From: an uncultured Muribaculaceae bacterium
GTDB taxonomy: Bacteria > Bacteroidota > Bacteroidia > Bacteroidales > Muribaculaceae
Direction of reading: 5' to 3'
Assembly (NCBI GenBank): GCA_910577465.1
Contig: CAJTMM010000008.1
Span: 70,797-89,874, forward strand
Length of the DNA stretch: 19,078 bases
Under the pieces are notes generated by a model, which saw nothing but the letters and a program-made list of their open reading frames with translations, was not told where the DNA came from and did not search any database. The stretch's first letter is position 1; each line of letters starts with the position of its first letter. Both the position numbers and the translations under genes were made by a program. This document shows positions 1 through 7,284 of the stretch, piece by piece.

Positions 1-1290
1 CATCTCGGTCATGGCGGCGGTAATCTCATCCGGAAGGTCGAAGCGGAAGTCTCGTTCGCGCACCGTCTCGCACAATCCGAGCCACCGTGCCATGTGTGTC
101 ACCGTGGTGCCCTGTATGAGTAGCGACAGCAGGGTTATGAAAAATACCATGTTGAACATGAGCCTTGAGTGGGCTACTTCGGGACACATCAGTGCGTAGG
201 TGGCGAAAATTATGGGTACGGCACCACGCAGACCCACCCATGAAATGTACAGCCGCCCCTTGAATGTGAAGTTGCGGAACGGTAGCAGTGATATGAATGT
301 GGCTATGGGACGTGCCGCAAGTATCATGAATAAGGCGAGTAGTAACCCGGGAATGATTACCTGTGGTGTTACAAGTTCATGGGGATTGACCAATAGCCCG
401 AGCGAGAGGAACATCATAATCTGCATAAGCCATGTGAATCCGCCGAAGAATGTCGTGATTGTTCCTTTGAGTGCGAGACGCTTGTTGCCTACTACCAGTC
501 CGCTCAGATATACGGCAAGATAGTTGTTGCCTCCTACCAGTTCAGTTACCGAGAATGTGAAGCACATACATGCTATCATCATCACCGGATACAGAAAGTC
601 ATTGCCTACGCGCAGGCGGTTGATAATCCATACGGAGACATATCCCAATGCTACACCGCAGAGCGCTCCCACGGCAAGCTGGCGTACAAGCAGCCATGCT
701 CCGTGCCATACCTCTCCTGATGTGATCTCCGCTCCTTGACTTATGAAATCGATGAGCAGTATCACCAGCAGGTATGCCATTGGGTCGTTACTGCCGCTTT
801 CAAGTTCCAAGGTGGGTTTCAGGTTTTGTTTCAGCCCCATGCGCGAGGAGTTGAGAATAGAGAATACCGATGCGGAATCGGTCGATGACATTATGGCTGC
901 AAGCAACATGGATTCGGCCCATCCGAAGGTATATTCAGGGGCTAACCATCCGAACAGGAAATGTATGAATGTACCGGTTATGGCGGTGGTGAGCAGTACG
1001 CCTACGGTGGCAAGCGACAATCCTTGTCGCCAGATAGGCTTTATCTGATTTATATTGGTGTCCAGTCCTCCTGAAAAGAGGATCACACTCAGTGATATCA
1101 TGCCAATGAATTGGGCGGCTTCGGCACTGTCGAAGTGCAATCCGAAACCATCGACTCCGGCAACCATGCCGACGCCTATGAAAAACAGCAACGCAGGTAT
1201 GCCGAACCTGCCGCCTGCCTTACCCGCCCACACGCTGAATGCGAGCAACAGTGCGGTGATAAGCATTATGTTATTGGCGGTAATGAGCAT
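1..1290 (-). CDS. K+(Na+)/H+ antiporter, CPA family (NhaP2/CvrA-like), partial at 3' end
   Basis: Reading the minus strand from the ATG at 1290 gives 430 uninterrupted codons that run off the left edge, so the C-terminus is missing. The protein is a polytopic inner-membrane cation/proton antiporter, expected to use the proton gradient to export K+ or Na+ and so help pH, volume and ion balance. Visible family signatures are SSTDSAS (about residues 135-141), the charged ExGSND motif (E164, N168, D169) thought to form the ion/proton site in CPA1-type exchangers, and GLRGAVP at 353-359. Hydrophobic segments recur across residues 5-400. The sequence after about 410 (FDLPDEI) looks like the start of a cytosolic regulatory tail as in NhaP2/CvrA, and family members are commonly somewhat longer than the portion seen. 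An in-frame TAA lies upstream with no other ATG in between, which supports this start. It diverges from the Ca2+ ATPase gene. The exact cation is inference. Confidence 0.9.
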   Translation of the reverse strand, partial: MLITANNIMLITALLLAFSVWAGKAGGRFGIPALLFFIGVGMVAGVDGFGLHFDSAEAAQFIGMISLSVILFSGGLDTNINQIKPIWRQGLSLATVGVLLTTAITGTFIHFLFGWLAPEYTFGWAESMLLAAIMSSTDSASVFSILNSSRMGLKQNLKPTLELESGSNDPMAYLLVILLIDFISQGAEITSGEVWHGAWLLVRQLAVGALCGVALGYVSVWIINRLRVGNDFLYPVMMIACMCFTFSVTELVGGNNYLAVYLSGLVVGNKRLALKGTITTFFGGFTWLMQIMMFLSLGLLVNPHELVTPQVIIPGLLLALFMILAARPIATFISLLPFRNFTFKGRLYISWVGLRGAVPIIFATYALMCPEVAHSRLMFNMVFFITLLSLLIQGTTVTHMARWLGLCETVRERDFRFDLPDEITAAMTEM

Positions 1291-1309
1291 GTGTCCTATA
1301 ATTTTATTC

Positions 1310-1317
1310 CAAAGATA
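1310..1317 (-). promoter_or_regulatory. Candidate Bacteroidota -7 box for the antiporter gene
   Basis: Minus-strand TATCTTTG matches the Bacteroidota -7 consensus TAnnTTTG and would place the transcript start about 13 nt before the ATG at 1290. No convincing TTG-type -33 element is seen 19-21 nt upstream, so the call rests on the -7 box and its position. Confidence 0.4.
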
Positions 1318-1382
1318 GTGAATTTTAATGAAAAATTAATGATATGACAAACAGGTCGGAGTGTTATAGATTAATATTGTTG

Positions 1383-1390
1383 TACCTTTG
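1383..1390 (+). promoter_or_regulatory. Candidate Bacteroidota -7 box for the Ca2+ ATPase gene
   Basis: TACCTTTG fits TAnnTTTG and lies 23 nt before the ATG at 1414, giving a short leader. The -33 element is weak. Together with the minus-strand box at 1310-1317 it suggests two back-to-back promoters in the 123-nt divergent gap. Confidence 0.45.
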
Positions 1391-1413
1391 TTGGCTGTTA
1401 ATATTGACAAGAT

Positions 1414-4098
1414 ATGAATCGACGCGCTAAATATAGAGGCTTGACTGCTGAAGAGGTGGAAGAGAGTCGGCGAAAGCATGGGGTAAATGTGCTTACTCCC
1501 CCCGAACGTGAATCCGTATTCAAGTTATTCTTACGGAAATTCAATGACCCGTTGATAATAATACTGCTCATTGCCGGTGCCTTGTCTATAGGCATATCGT
1601 GCTATGAATACTACTGTTTGCATCATACGGCGCGTGTGTTCATGGAGCCGGTGGGTATATTTGCCGCCATACTGTTGGCTACCGGTCTCGGGTTTATATT
1701 TGAATATAAGGCTGAGAAGGAGTTTGCGGTGCTCAATAAAATCAATGATGAGGAGCCGGTGCAGGTGGTGCGTGATTACAATACCACCATGATACCGCGC
1801 CGCGATGTCGTGGTGGGGGATATCATGGCTGTGAATACCGGTGAGGAGGTGGCTGCCGATGCTCAACTATTGGATACGGTGAACCTTAGCGTGGATGAAT
1901 CGTCGCTCACCGGGGAGCCTATCTGTCACAAGTCGGTGGATAAGGAGCATTTCGATTCCGATGCCACATTCCCGTCTGACATGATACTTCGCGGGACCAA
2001 GGTCATGGAGGGACATGGTTTGGCTCAGGTTACGGCAGTAGGCGATGCCACCGAAAACGGTAAGGTGTTTACGGCGGCGCAGATTGACAATAGTGTCAAG
2101 ACTCCGCTTAATGAGCAGCTCGACCGTCTGGGGCATTTTGTTTCAGTATCGAGCTACATAATAGGTGCATTGGTGATAGTGGGCCGCATACTGATGTATG
2201 TGCTTGATGCTGGCGGTACATGGGATTGGATGGATTTCAGCGCTTATTTCCTGCAATCGGTCATGCTTGCCGTGACTCTTGTTGTGGTGGCTGTGCCTGA
2301 AGGGCTTCCCATGGCGGTGACACTCAGTCTGGCTTACAGTATGCGCCGAATGCTCCACACTGACAATCTGGTGCGTAAGATGCATGCGTGTGAAACGATG
2401 GGGGCTGTAACCACAATATGCACCGATAAGACAGGAACGCTGACGGCAAACCGCATGGAGGTGGCGGAAGCAATGTTCTTCGGATTGAACGGGGCGCCTG
2501 ACGTCAATGCCCGGGGATGGGACGATGTGATGACTGCAATGGCTTTGAATTCTACAGCCGAACTCGATATGTCGGACGCGACCCATCCTAAGGTAGTGGG
2601 AAACCCCACCGAAGGGGCATTGCTTTTGTGGATTAAGGCTCATGGTGGCGATTACCGGGAGTTGCGTTCATGCTGGGTACGTGATGCGGAGATTCCGTTT
2701 TCTACCGAGCGTAAGTACATGGCTACGGTGATACGCCGTAACGATGGACGTCGTTTGCTGATAGTGAAGGGAGCACCGGAGATAGTGTACGCTATGTGCG
2801 GTCACGATGGTGATAGATTCAGTGCGGGGGATTTGGATAAGATATTGCGCACGTATCAGAATCAGGCTATGCGCACTCTCGGATTTGCTTCGCGGCAGTT
2901 GTGCGACGGCGACAGTGGCATAAAGGATGGGGAGCTTGACACGGCGGGATTGTGTTTCGATGGCGTTGTGGCTATATCCGATCCGGTTCGAGCCGATGTG
3001 CCGCAGGCTATAAAAGAGTGTCTGGATGCCGGAATAAAAATTAAGATAGTCACCGGTGATACCCCCGCAACAGCTACCGAGATAGGCCGTCGCATAGGCT
3101 TATGGACACCTGGCGATAATGAACGTAATATAACCACCGGACCCGATATTGCATCCATGAGCGATGAGGAATTGCAACGGCAGGCAGGAGACTGGAAAAT
3201 TGTGGCGCGCGCACGGCCTATGGATAAGAAACGACTTGTGGAGGCTTTGCAGCGTCGCGGCGAGGTGGTGGCTGTGACCGGCGATGGCACCAACGACGCT
3301 CCGGCGTTGAAGGCAGCGCATGTGGGATTGTCTATGGGCGATGGTACGTCGGTTGCAAAGGAGGCAAGTGATATAACCATTCTCAACAATTCATTTTCCG
3401 GTATTACTAACGCTGTGATGTGGGGTCGCTCGCTTTACCGCAACATACAGCGGTTTATTCTCTTTCAGCTCACCGTCAATCTTGCCGCTTGCCTGACTGT
3501 GCTTGTGGGATCGTTCATGGGAACCCAGGCACCGCTTACGGTCACACAGATGCTGTGGGTCAATCTTGTCATGGACACCTTTGCTGCCATGGCGCTCGCT
3601 TCGCTTCCACCGTCGCGGAGCGTTATGCGCGACACCCCCCGCGACCGCCATGCTTTTATCATCAGTCAGGCTATGGCACGATCCATCCTATGGGTAGGAG
3701 GATTGTTCTTTGCTGTGATGATAACGGTGCTCTACATTATGGAGCATGCAAAGATTGATGCCTTGCCGCAATTATTACATCCGGTATGGTGCGCTTACAA
3801 GGGGCTGTCGGAATATGAATTGAGTCTGTTCTTCACATTGTTCGTGATGTTGCAGATGTGGAATCTGTTCAATGCGCGCGCATTCGCCACCCACCGTTCG
3901 GCTTTGCATCTCAATCACTGCGGAGAGTTCCTGTTCATATTGGCGGTGGTGTTTGTCGGTCAGATAGTGATAGTGACTGTCGGAGGTGAATTTTTCAATG
4001 TCACACCGCTTAGTGTGCGCGACTGGGTCACGATAATTCTCGTCACGTCGCCCGTGCTTTGGATTGGGGAGGTTATACGCTTGTTTGAGCGGAACTGA
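1414..4098 (+). CDS. Calcium-translocating P-type ATPase, PMCA-type (P2B-like)
   Basis: An 894-residue ATP-driven cation pump of the inner membrane, expected to expel Ca2+ from the cytosol. Domains in order: N-terminal cation-ATPase segment (about 1-60), paired helices M1-M2 (45-95), actuator domain with TGEP (166-169), helices M3-M4 with PEGLP (295-299), phosphorylation domain with the phospho-acceptor D338 in DKTGT, nucleotide-binding domain with KGAPE (452-456), TGD (547-549), the hinge TGDGTNDAP (622-630), then six C-terminal helices. M5 carries N689 in FQLTVN and M6 carries N717 and D721 in NLVMDTFA. M5 has alanine-type residues where SERCA has a second acidic ligand, which is the single-Ca2+-site pattern of PMCA pumps (established for the family, inferred here). 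No long C-terminal calmodulin-type tail exists. The start is the first ATG after the promoter. Substrate Ca2+ is well supported by subfamily, though not proven. Confidence 0.95.
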   Translation: MNRRAKYRGLTAEEVEESRRKHGVNVLTPPERESVFKLFLRKFNDPLIIILLIAGALSIGISCYEYYCLHHTARVFMEPVGIFAAILLATGLGFIFEYKAEKEFAVLNKINDEEPVQVVRDYNTTMIPRRDVVVGDIMAVNTGEEVAADAQLLDTVNLSVDESSLTGEPICHKSVDKEHFDSDATFPSDMILRGTKVMEGHGLAQVTAVGDATENGKVFTAAQIDNSVKTPLNEQLDRLGHFVSVSSYIIGALVIVGRILMYVLDAGGTWDWMDFSAYFLQSVMLAVTLVVVAVPEGLPMAVTLSLAYSMRRMLHTDNLVRKMHACETMGAVTTICTDKTGTLTANRMEVAEAMFFGLNGAPDVNARGWDDVMTAMALNSTAELDMSDATHPKVVGNPTEGALLLWIKAHGGDYRELRSCWVRDAEIPFSTERKYMATVIRRNDGRRLLIVKGAPEIVYAMCGHDGDRFSAGDLDKILRTYQNQAMRTLGFASRQLCDGDSGIKDGELDTAGLCFDGVVAISDPVRADVPQAIKECLDAGIKIKIVTGDTPATATEIGRRIGLWTPGDNERNITTGPDIASMSDEELQRQAGDWKIVARARPMDKKRLVEALQRRGEVVAVTGDGTNDAPALKAAHVGLSMGDGTSVAKEASDITILNNSFSGITNAVMWGRSLYRNIQRFILFQLTVNLAACLTVLVGSFMGTQAPLTVTQMLWVNLVMDTFAAMALASLPPSRSVMRDTPRDRHAFIISQAMARSILWVGGLFFAVMITVLYIMEHAKIDALPQLLHPVWCAYKGLSEYELSLFFTLFVMLQMWNLFNARAFATHRSALHLNHCGEFLFILAVVFVGQIVIVTVGGEFFNVTPLSVRDWVTIILVTSPVLWIGEVIRLFERN

Positions 4099-4129
4099 CG
4101 GTGGTATAATAAAAGCTAAACTGATAGTT

Positions 4130-4162
4130 AAAGTGCGTCAAATTTTGTATTTGGCGCACTTT
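4130..4162 (+). terminator. Hairpin terminator after the Ca2+ ATPase gene
   Basis: A 14-bp stem (arms 4130-4143 and 4149-4162, one G-U pair) with a 5-nt loop starts 31 nt after the stop codon and is followed by GGCTTTTC. The arms end in A-runs and T-runs, so it could act in both directions. Confidence 0.75.
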
Positions 4163-4298
4163 GGCTTTTCGGAGGTATGCGTTTGGTTTACTTTTATTTA
4201 TGTGCTGATGTGCGTGCGGGTAGTTAAAAATGCGGATTAAATCTTGGTTATAGTTATTTATAATTAACCTAACTCGCTGATTAGCCTATCGCTACCTA

Positions 4299-4329
4299 TT
4301 GCATAACGGGTGTGGATTATGTAACTTTG
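4299..4329 (+). promoter_or_regulatory. Promoter of the NlpC/P60 gene (Bacteroidota type)
   Basis: ATTG (4298-4301), a 20-nt spacer and TAACTTTG (4322-4329) match the Bacteroidota -33/-7 pattern TTTG-N19-21-TAnnTTTG. The predicted transcript start near 4336 leaves a leader of about 95 nt before the ATG at 4430. No riboswitch was recognised in that leader. Confidence 0.6.
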
Positions 4330-4429
4330 TATTGCTGCCGATATGATTAGACGCGTGAGCGCATAAATATCGCAGCTACCGATTAACCTTAAATACCTTA
4401 GATTACATACACAGATACAAATTCTATAT

Positions 4430-5005
4430 ATGAAGAAAAAGATATTGGCGTTAGCCGCAATTATTATAACCATATTTACCGCATCTAACCTTACATATAC
4501 TCCTCAGCTCACAGTCCGTGGAACTGAAAATATCGAGACTGTCAATCCCTCGGAATTGCTTAACGCTGTAGCTGATGAAGCTAAGACAGATAATCTGATA
4601 GAGCGTATCACTGACTTTGCTTCAAAATTTCTCGGACGTAAATATGTGTGGGGGGCTACAGGGCCGAAATCATTTGACTGTTCCGGTTTCACGAGCTATG
4701 TATTCAAGAACCAGGGCATAGAGCTCCCGCGCACTTCCCGTATGCAGTACACACAGGGTGAAACGGTATCGCGCAGCGATTTACGTGCCGGCGACCTCAT
4801 GTTTTTCAGCAGTCCGCGCAGCGGTAAGGGCAGGGTGGGGCATGTCGCCATTGTGGTATCGGTAAATCCTGATGATAATAGCCTTACGTTCATACACGCA
4901 TCATCATCGAAGGGCATCAGTTATCAGAAATTTCCCGACGGAGGATATTACAGCCGTCACTATATAGGCGCCAAAAGAGTCATAGATAGCGATATGGTTG
5001 CGTGA
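4430..5005 (+). CDS. Exported NlpC/P60-family peptidoglycan peptidase
   Basis: A 191-residue protein with an N-terminal signal peptide (KKK followed by a hydrophobic stretch, about residues 5-20; no lipobox cysteine). The NlpC/P60 domain fills about 57-185. Family members are cysteine peptidases that cut cell-wall stem peptides, classically the D-Glu-(m)DAP bond, so this is probably a periplasmic cell-wall hydrolase. The catalytic set is visible: C84 in DCSGF, H138 in VGHVAIV, and H156 in IHASS as the third polar residue. The spacing and the GDLMFF motif are standard. No SH3-type targeting domain precedes the catalytic domain, only a short linker (about 22-55). It stands alone, with its own promoter and a strong hairpin downstream. 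Substrate bond and physiological role are inferred from the family. Confidence 0.9.
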   Translation: MKKKILALAAIIITIFTASNLTYTPQLTVRGTENIETVNPSELLNAVADEAKTDNLIERITDFASKFLGRKYVWGATGPKSFDCSGFTSYVFKNQGIELPRTSRMQYTQGETVSRSDLRAGDLMFFSSPRSGKGRVGHVAIVVSVNPDDNSLTFIHASSSKGISYQKFPDGGYYSRHYIGAKRVIDSDMVA

Positions 5006-5056
5006 TTCAAAATCCGAATCCGCCACCGGAAAAGAAACATCATTAGTTAGAAAGGG

Positions 5057-5103
5057 AGAATCCCCGCACAGTTCAGTTCAGATGACTGCCGTGCGGGGAT
5101 TCT
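5057..5103 (+). terminator. Long hairpin terminator after the NlpC/P60 gene
   Basis: A perfect 13-bp stem (5057-5069 with 5091-5103; core TCCCCGCAC/GTGCGGGGA) with a 21-nt loop is followed on the plus strand by GATTTATTTT. It starts 52 nt after the stop codon and separates this gene from the convergent nuclease gene. Confidence 0.75.
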
Positions 5104-5112
5104 GATTTATTT

Positions 5113-5143
5113 TAACGTGAATCCTTATATCGGACTCACGTTA
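5113..5143. terminator. Second hairpin covering the stop codon of the nuclease gene
   Basis: TAACGTGA (5113-5120) pairs with TCACGTTA (5136-5143), extended inside by TCC/GGA after one mismatch. The right arm includes the stop codon of the minus-strand nuclease gene. There is no clear T-run on the minus strand, so this may be a weak terminator or a 3'-end stabilising hairpin. Confidence 0.4.
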
Positions 5144-5956
5144 TTTAGCCGGTGTGTAAGGGGCGGTATGTGTAGCAGCGTATTCGGAGTCGAACAAACC
5201 GTTGAGTATGTGTGCGAGACGCAAGCCGCCATTGAGCAACTGGGTTTCGATGAGGGGTGTCCAGTAGGCTACTTCGTTGTACGATAGGTTGCTTCCGGGA
5301 TGTGTGCGTTCGTACACCACCGATGCGGCTTTCATGGTCTGCTTTGCCCAGTCGTCGATGGAGCCTGTGATTACTGCGGCTTCAGCCGACTTGGGCAGAC
5401 GGTCTATTTGCTCCTGCCACTCACTGTAGCTCCATTTGTGTCCCGATTCGGCAATGGAACTGTCCCACACGGAGTGCAGGTTGGTGTCGCGGTTGAAGAA
5501 ACGTATCTTTGTGCGGTTACCGCCAAGGTCGGTGGCATGTCCCATGTGCATGGGCTGGTGCATGTCGCCTACCACGTGTACCAGAATCTTCATGGCTAAG
5601 GTGGCGTCCTCCGGTTTGGTGGATGGATTGCTCAGTGTTTCGATTTGGGCTTTTATTGCCGTTACGGCGTCCCCGGCAGGATTGGCTTGAGCCTCCTCGT
5701 AACGTTCGCCTTCGTCGATATTCTTGTAATGCCATGTCTTGGTATAGCTGTATTCGCGTGTGTGGCTGGCGTTGTCGAGCCAGTTTGCCCAGTACACCAT
5801 GGATTTGCCTTGAAGTAGTGAATCTACGGCTGCTTTAGCCACAGGGGTAAGGTGCTTTTCGGCAATATAAGCCGTGACGTCGTGGCCTTTCTGTCCCCAT
5901 GCCCATGCGGCTATGGCTGTGATTACGAGTAAGTGTGTCAGTATAATGCGTTTCAT
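5141..5956 (-). CDS. S1/P1-family zinc nuclease, exported
   Basis: A 271-residue secreted or periplasmic nuclease of the S1/P1 family, tri-zinc enzymes that hydrolyse single-stranded DNA/RNA and often 3'-nucleotides. The signal peptide ends with an AWA motif (17-19), so cleavage would leave W20 as the new N-terminus. This matters because in P1 nuclease Trp1 itself binds zinc. All nine ligands can be matched by spacing: W20, H25, D61, H76, H127, D131, H137, H161 and D165 (P1: 1, 6, 45, 60, 116, 120, 126, 149, 153). The segment HVVGDMHQPMH is the family's hallmark. The gene begins 35 nt after the stop of the cysteine-knuckle gene and is probably co-transcribed with it. A likely role is scavenging phosphate or nucleosides from extracellular nucleic acid (inference). 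Confidence 0.93.
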   Translation of the reverse strand: MKRIILTHLLVITAIAAWAWGQKGHDVTAYIAEKHLTPVAKAAVDSLLQGKSMVYWANWLDNASHTREYSYTKTWHYKNIDEGERYEEAQANPAGDAVTAIKAQIETLSNPSTKPEDATLAMKILVHVVGDMHQPMHMGHATDLGGNRTKIRFFNRDTNLHSVWDSSIAESGHKWSYSEWQEQIDRLPKSAEAAVITGSIDDWAKQTMKAASVVYERTHPGSNLSYNEVAYWTPLIETQLLNGGLRLAHILNGLFDSEYAATHTAPYTPAK

Positions 5957-5991
5957 ATACAGTGAGTTTAGGTAAAATTTTTACGTATGAT

Positions 5992-7143
5992 TTATCTATA
6001 AGGGTTTGTAGTACCCGGATAGTGTTTGCAGGTGGCGCACTTGGAATGCCAGTGCTCATCGTAGTGTCCGCAGTATTGGCATTTGGAGCCTGCGGAGTGA
6101 TATACTCCGGTCAACTGGGATGTCGGTCTGGCGTACTCAGGTTGTTTCCCGTGTTTCCACAGTCGTGTACCGCCACAATCGGGACATGTGCTCTTGGATT
6201 TGTTTGACGAGGAAGATGAGGATGAAGATGATGAATGATTGCCGTAATCGGCAGTGCTGCGTGTAGCGGTTCCGTCAGGAGCTATGGTGGATGTGGATCC
6301 GATTACATAGCCCGGATATTCGCCCTTGTTGCACATGCACGACCCGCTTCCGCCGCAAAGATGGCATTGACCTGTACGGTTGCACATGGCGCATGGAATG
6401 AATGTGCCGTATCCTGCGGACACGATACCCCCTTGCCCGCGGCAGATGGCGCAAATGCGGGTTCCGTTGCAGCTGCCACATAATTTTGTGCCACGGCAGT
6501 TGGGGCAAGTCCTGTAGCGGGTGCGGAGTATGTAACCGTTAGGATATTGGTTGACTATGACGAATCCGCCGTAACCGAGATCCTCGCGCCAAGTCTTTGT
6601 TGTCGGCTGATTGGAATTACGTGAATTGCCGGAATTGTTGCCGGATATATTCCTTGCCGGAGCCGCCGGTTGGTTGGAGGAACCGGTTCCGGTGAAGCTC
6701 ACCGGGTCGGATTGCGCAAGTATGCCGCCGTTGTTGTCGTATATGCACACTACCACCGAATAGTCATTTTTGCCCGGGCTTAGATTCAGCTGGTCAATGT
6801 ATGGCGCATACCAGAAGTCGGAGTAATCGGTGTTATCGTACGACGGTGTGTATTTCCATCTGAAATATTTGTTGCCGGTATTGGATGAAGCGTTGCCGTC
6901 GACATTGTGCCATTTGCCTGACGAATTTTTTATCCACACTCCCATGTGTCCGTCCAGACCTTTCATGCCCTGCACTGTAAAATGGCAGTGTACTTTCATG
7001 GCTTTTTTATTGTTGATGGTGGCATTGTGTTCAATCCACACCTTTTTGATGGTTGCTGTTTTAGCAGCCGACAGGGTGGTAAGTGCCGATAAGATTAATG
7101 CTGTTGTCAATAGCAGACGGCATTTAGTCAGGTGACTTATCAT
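5992..7143 (-). CDS. Exported cysteine-knuckle (DnaJ-type zinc-finger-like) protein of unknown function
   Basis: A 383-residue protein with a signal peptide (hydrophobic 9-24, likely cleavage near 26-28). Residues about 30-150 look like a beta-sandwich domain rich in Trp and Tyr, followed by a low-complexity Asn/Ser/Pro linker (153-185). The core (about 205-275) has CxxC pairs at 213/216, 222/225, 231/234, then 251/254, 260/263 and a CMC at 269/271, spaced by nine residues in two triplets and often written CxxCxG, as in the zinc-binding domain of DnaJ. A serine run (304-313) leads to a second cysteine part with CPDC (320/323), CQYC (355/358) and CATC (369/372). No J-domain is present. Zinc binding is inferred; partner and role are unknown. 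It precedes the S1/P1 nuclease gene by 35 nt. Start ATG at 7143 is chosen because the signal peptide follows directly. Confidence 0.8.
   Translation of the reverse strand: MISHLTKCRLLLTTALILSALTTLSAAKTATIKKVWIEHNATINNKKAMKVHCHFTVQGMKGLDGHMGVWIKNSSGKWHNVDGNASSNTGNKYFRWKYTPSYDNTDYSDFWYAPYIDQLNLSPGKNDYSVVVCIYDNNGGILAQSDPVSFTGTGSSNQPAAPARNISGNNSGNSRNSNQPTTKTWREDLGYGGFVIVNQYPNGYILRTRYRTCPNCRGTKLCGSCNGTRICAICRGQGGIVSAGYGTFIPCAMCNRTGQCHLCGGSGSCMCNKGEYPGYVIGSTSTIAPDGTATRSTADYGNHSSSSSSSSSSNKSKSTCPDCGGTRLWKHGKQPEYARPTSQLTGVYHSAGSKCQYCGHYDEHWHSKCATCKHYPGTTNPYR
6205..6234 (-). repeat. Poly-serine tract of ten TCN codons
   Basis: Residues 304-313 of the cysteine-knuckle protein are ten serines, all encoded by TCN codons (TCA, TCT, TCC, TCG), giving a degenerate trinucleotide tract between the two cysteine-rich parts. 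The codons vary, so slippage should be limited. Confidence 0.75.
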
Positions 7144-7169
7144 TATGCAATTATGATTGGTGAGTATGG

Positions 7170-7177
7170 CAAAATTA
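7170..7177 (-). promoter_or_regulatory. Candidate -7 box for the cysteine-knuckle/nuclease operon
   Basis: Minus-strand TAATTTTG matches TAnnTTTG and lies 26 nt before the ATG at 7143. No good -33 element was found at the usual distance. Confidence 0.4.
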
Positions 7178-7230
7178 CGAATTATTTGCGAAAATGGTGC
7201 GTTGAGGATGACGGTATGAATATAAAATCT

Positions 7231-7238
7231 TAAATTTG
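7231..7238 (+). promoter_or_regulatory. Candidate -7 box for rsmA-mgtE
   Basis: TAAATTTG matches TAnnTTTG and lies 46 nt before the rsmA ATG. The -33 position is poor; the nearest TTG (7202-7204) would give a 26-nt spacer. Confidence 0.35.
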
Positions 7239-7284
7239 TGGTTGCCTATGGGCGAAATGCCAATATACATCAACTATAAGTCTC

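Larger units (their letters stand above)
4099..4429. other. 331-nt intergenic region: terminator, then promoter and leader
   Basis: No gene is seen on either strand. The left part contains the hairpin terminator at 4130-4162, the right part a promoter at 4299-4329 and a leader of about 95 nt. The remainder (about 4165-4295) is AT-rich with no recognisable RNA or repeat. Confidence 0.7.

Noticed and set aside
11..1318. Chain of plus-strand open frames at the left edge
   Set aside because: They are opposite-strand shadows of the antiporter gene; only the minus strand gives a membrane-protein sequence with family motifs.
1391..1413. Possible yybP-ykoY-type riboswitch before the Ca2+ ATPase
   Set aside because: The predicted leader is only about 20 nt, too short for such an element, and no matching structure is seen.
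2143..2643. 166-codon minus-strand frame inside the Ca2+ ATPase gene
   Set aside because: His/Ser/Arg-rich composition typical of an antisense shadow, no family features, and fully inside a well supported gene.
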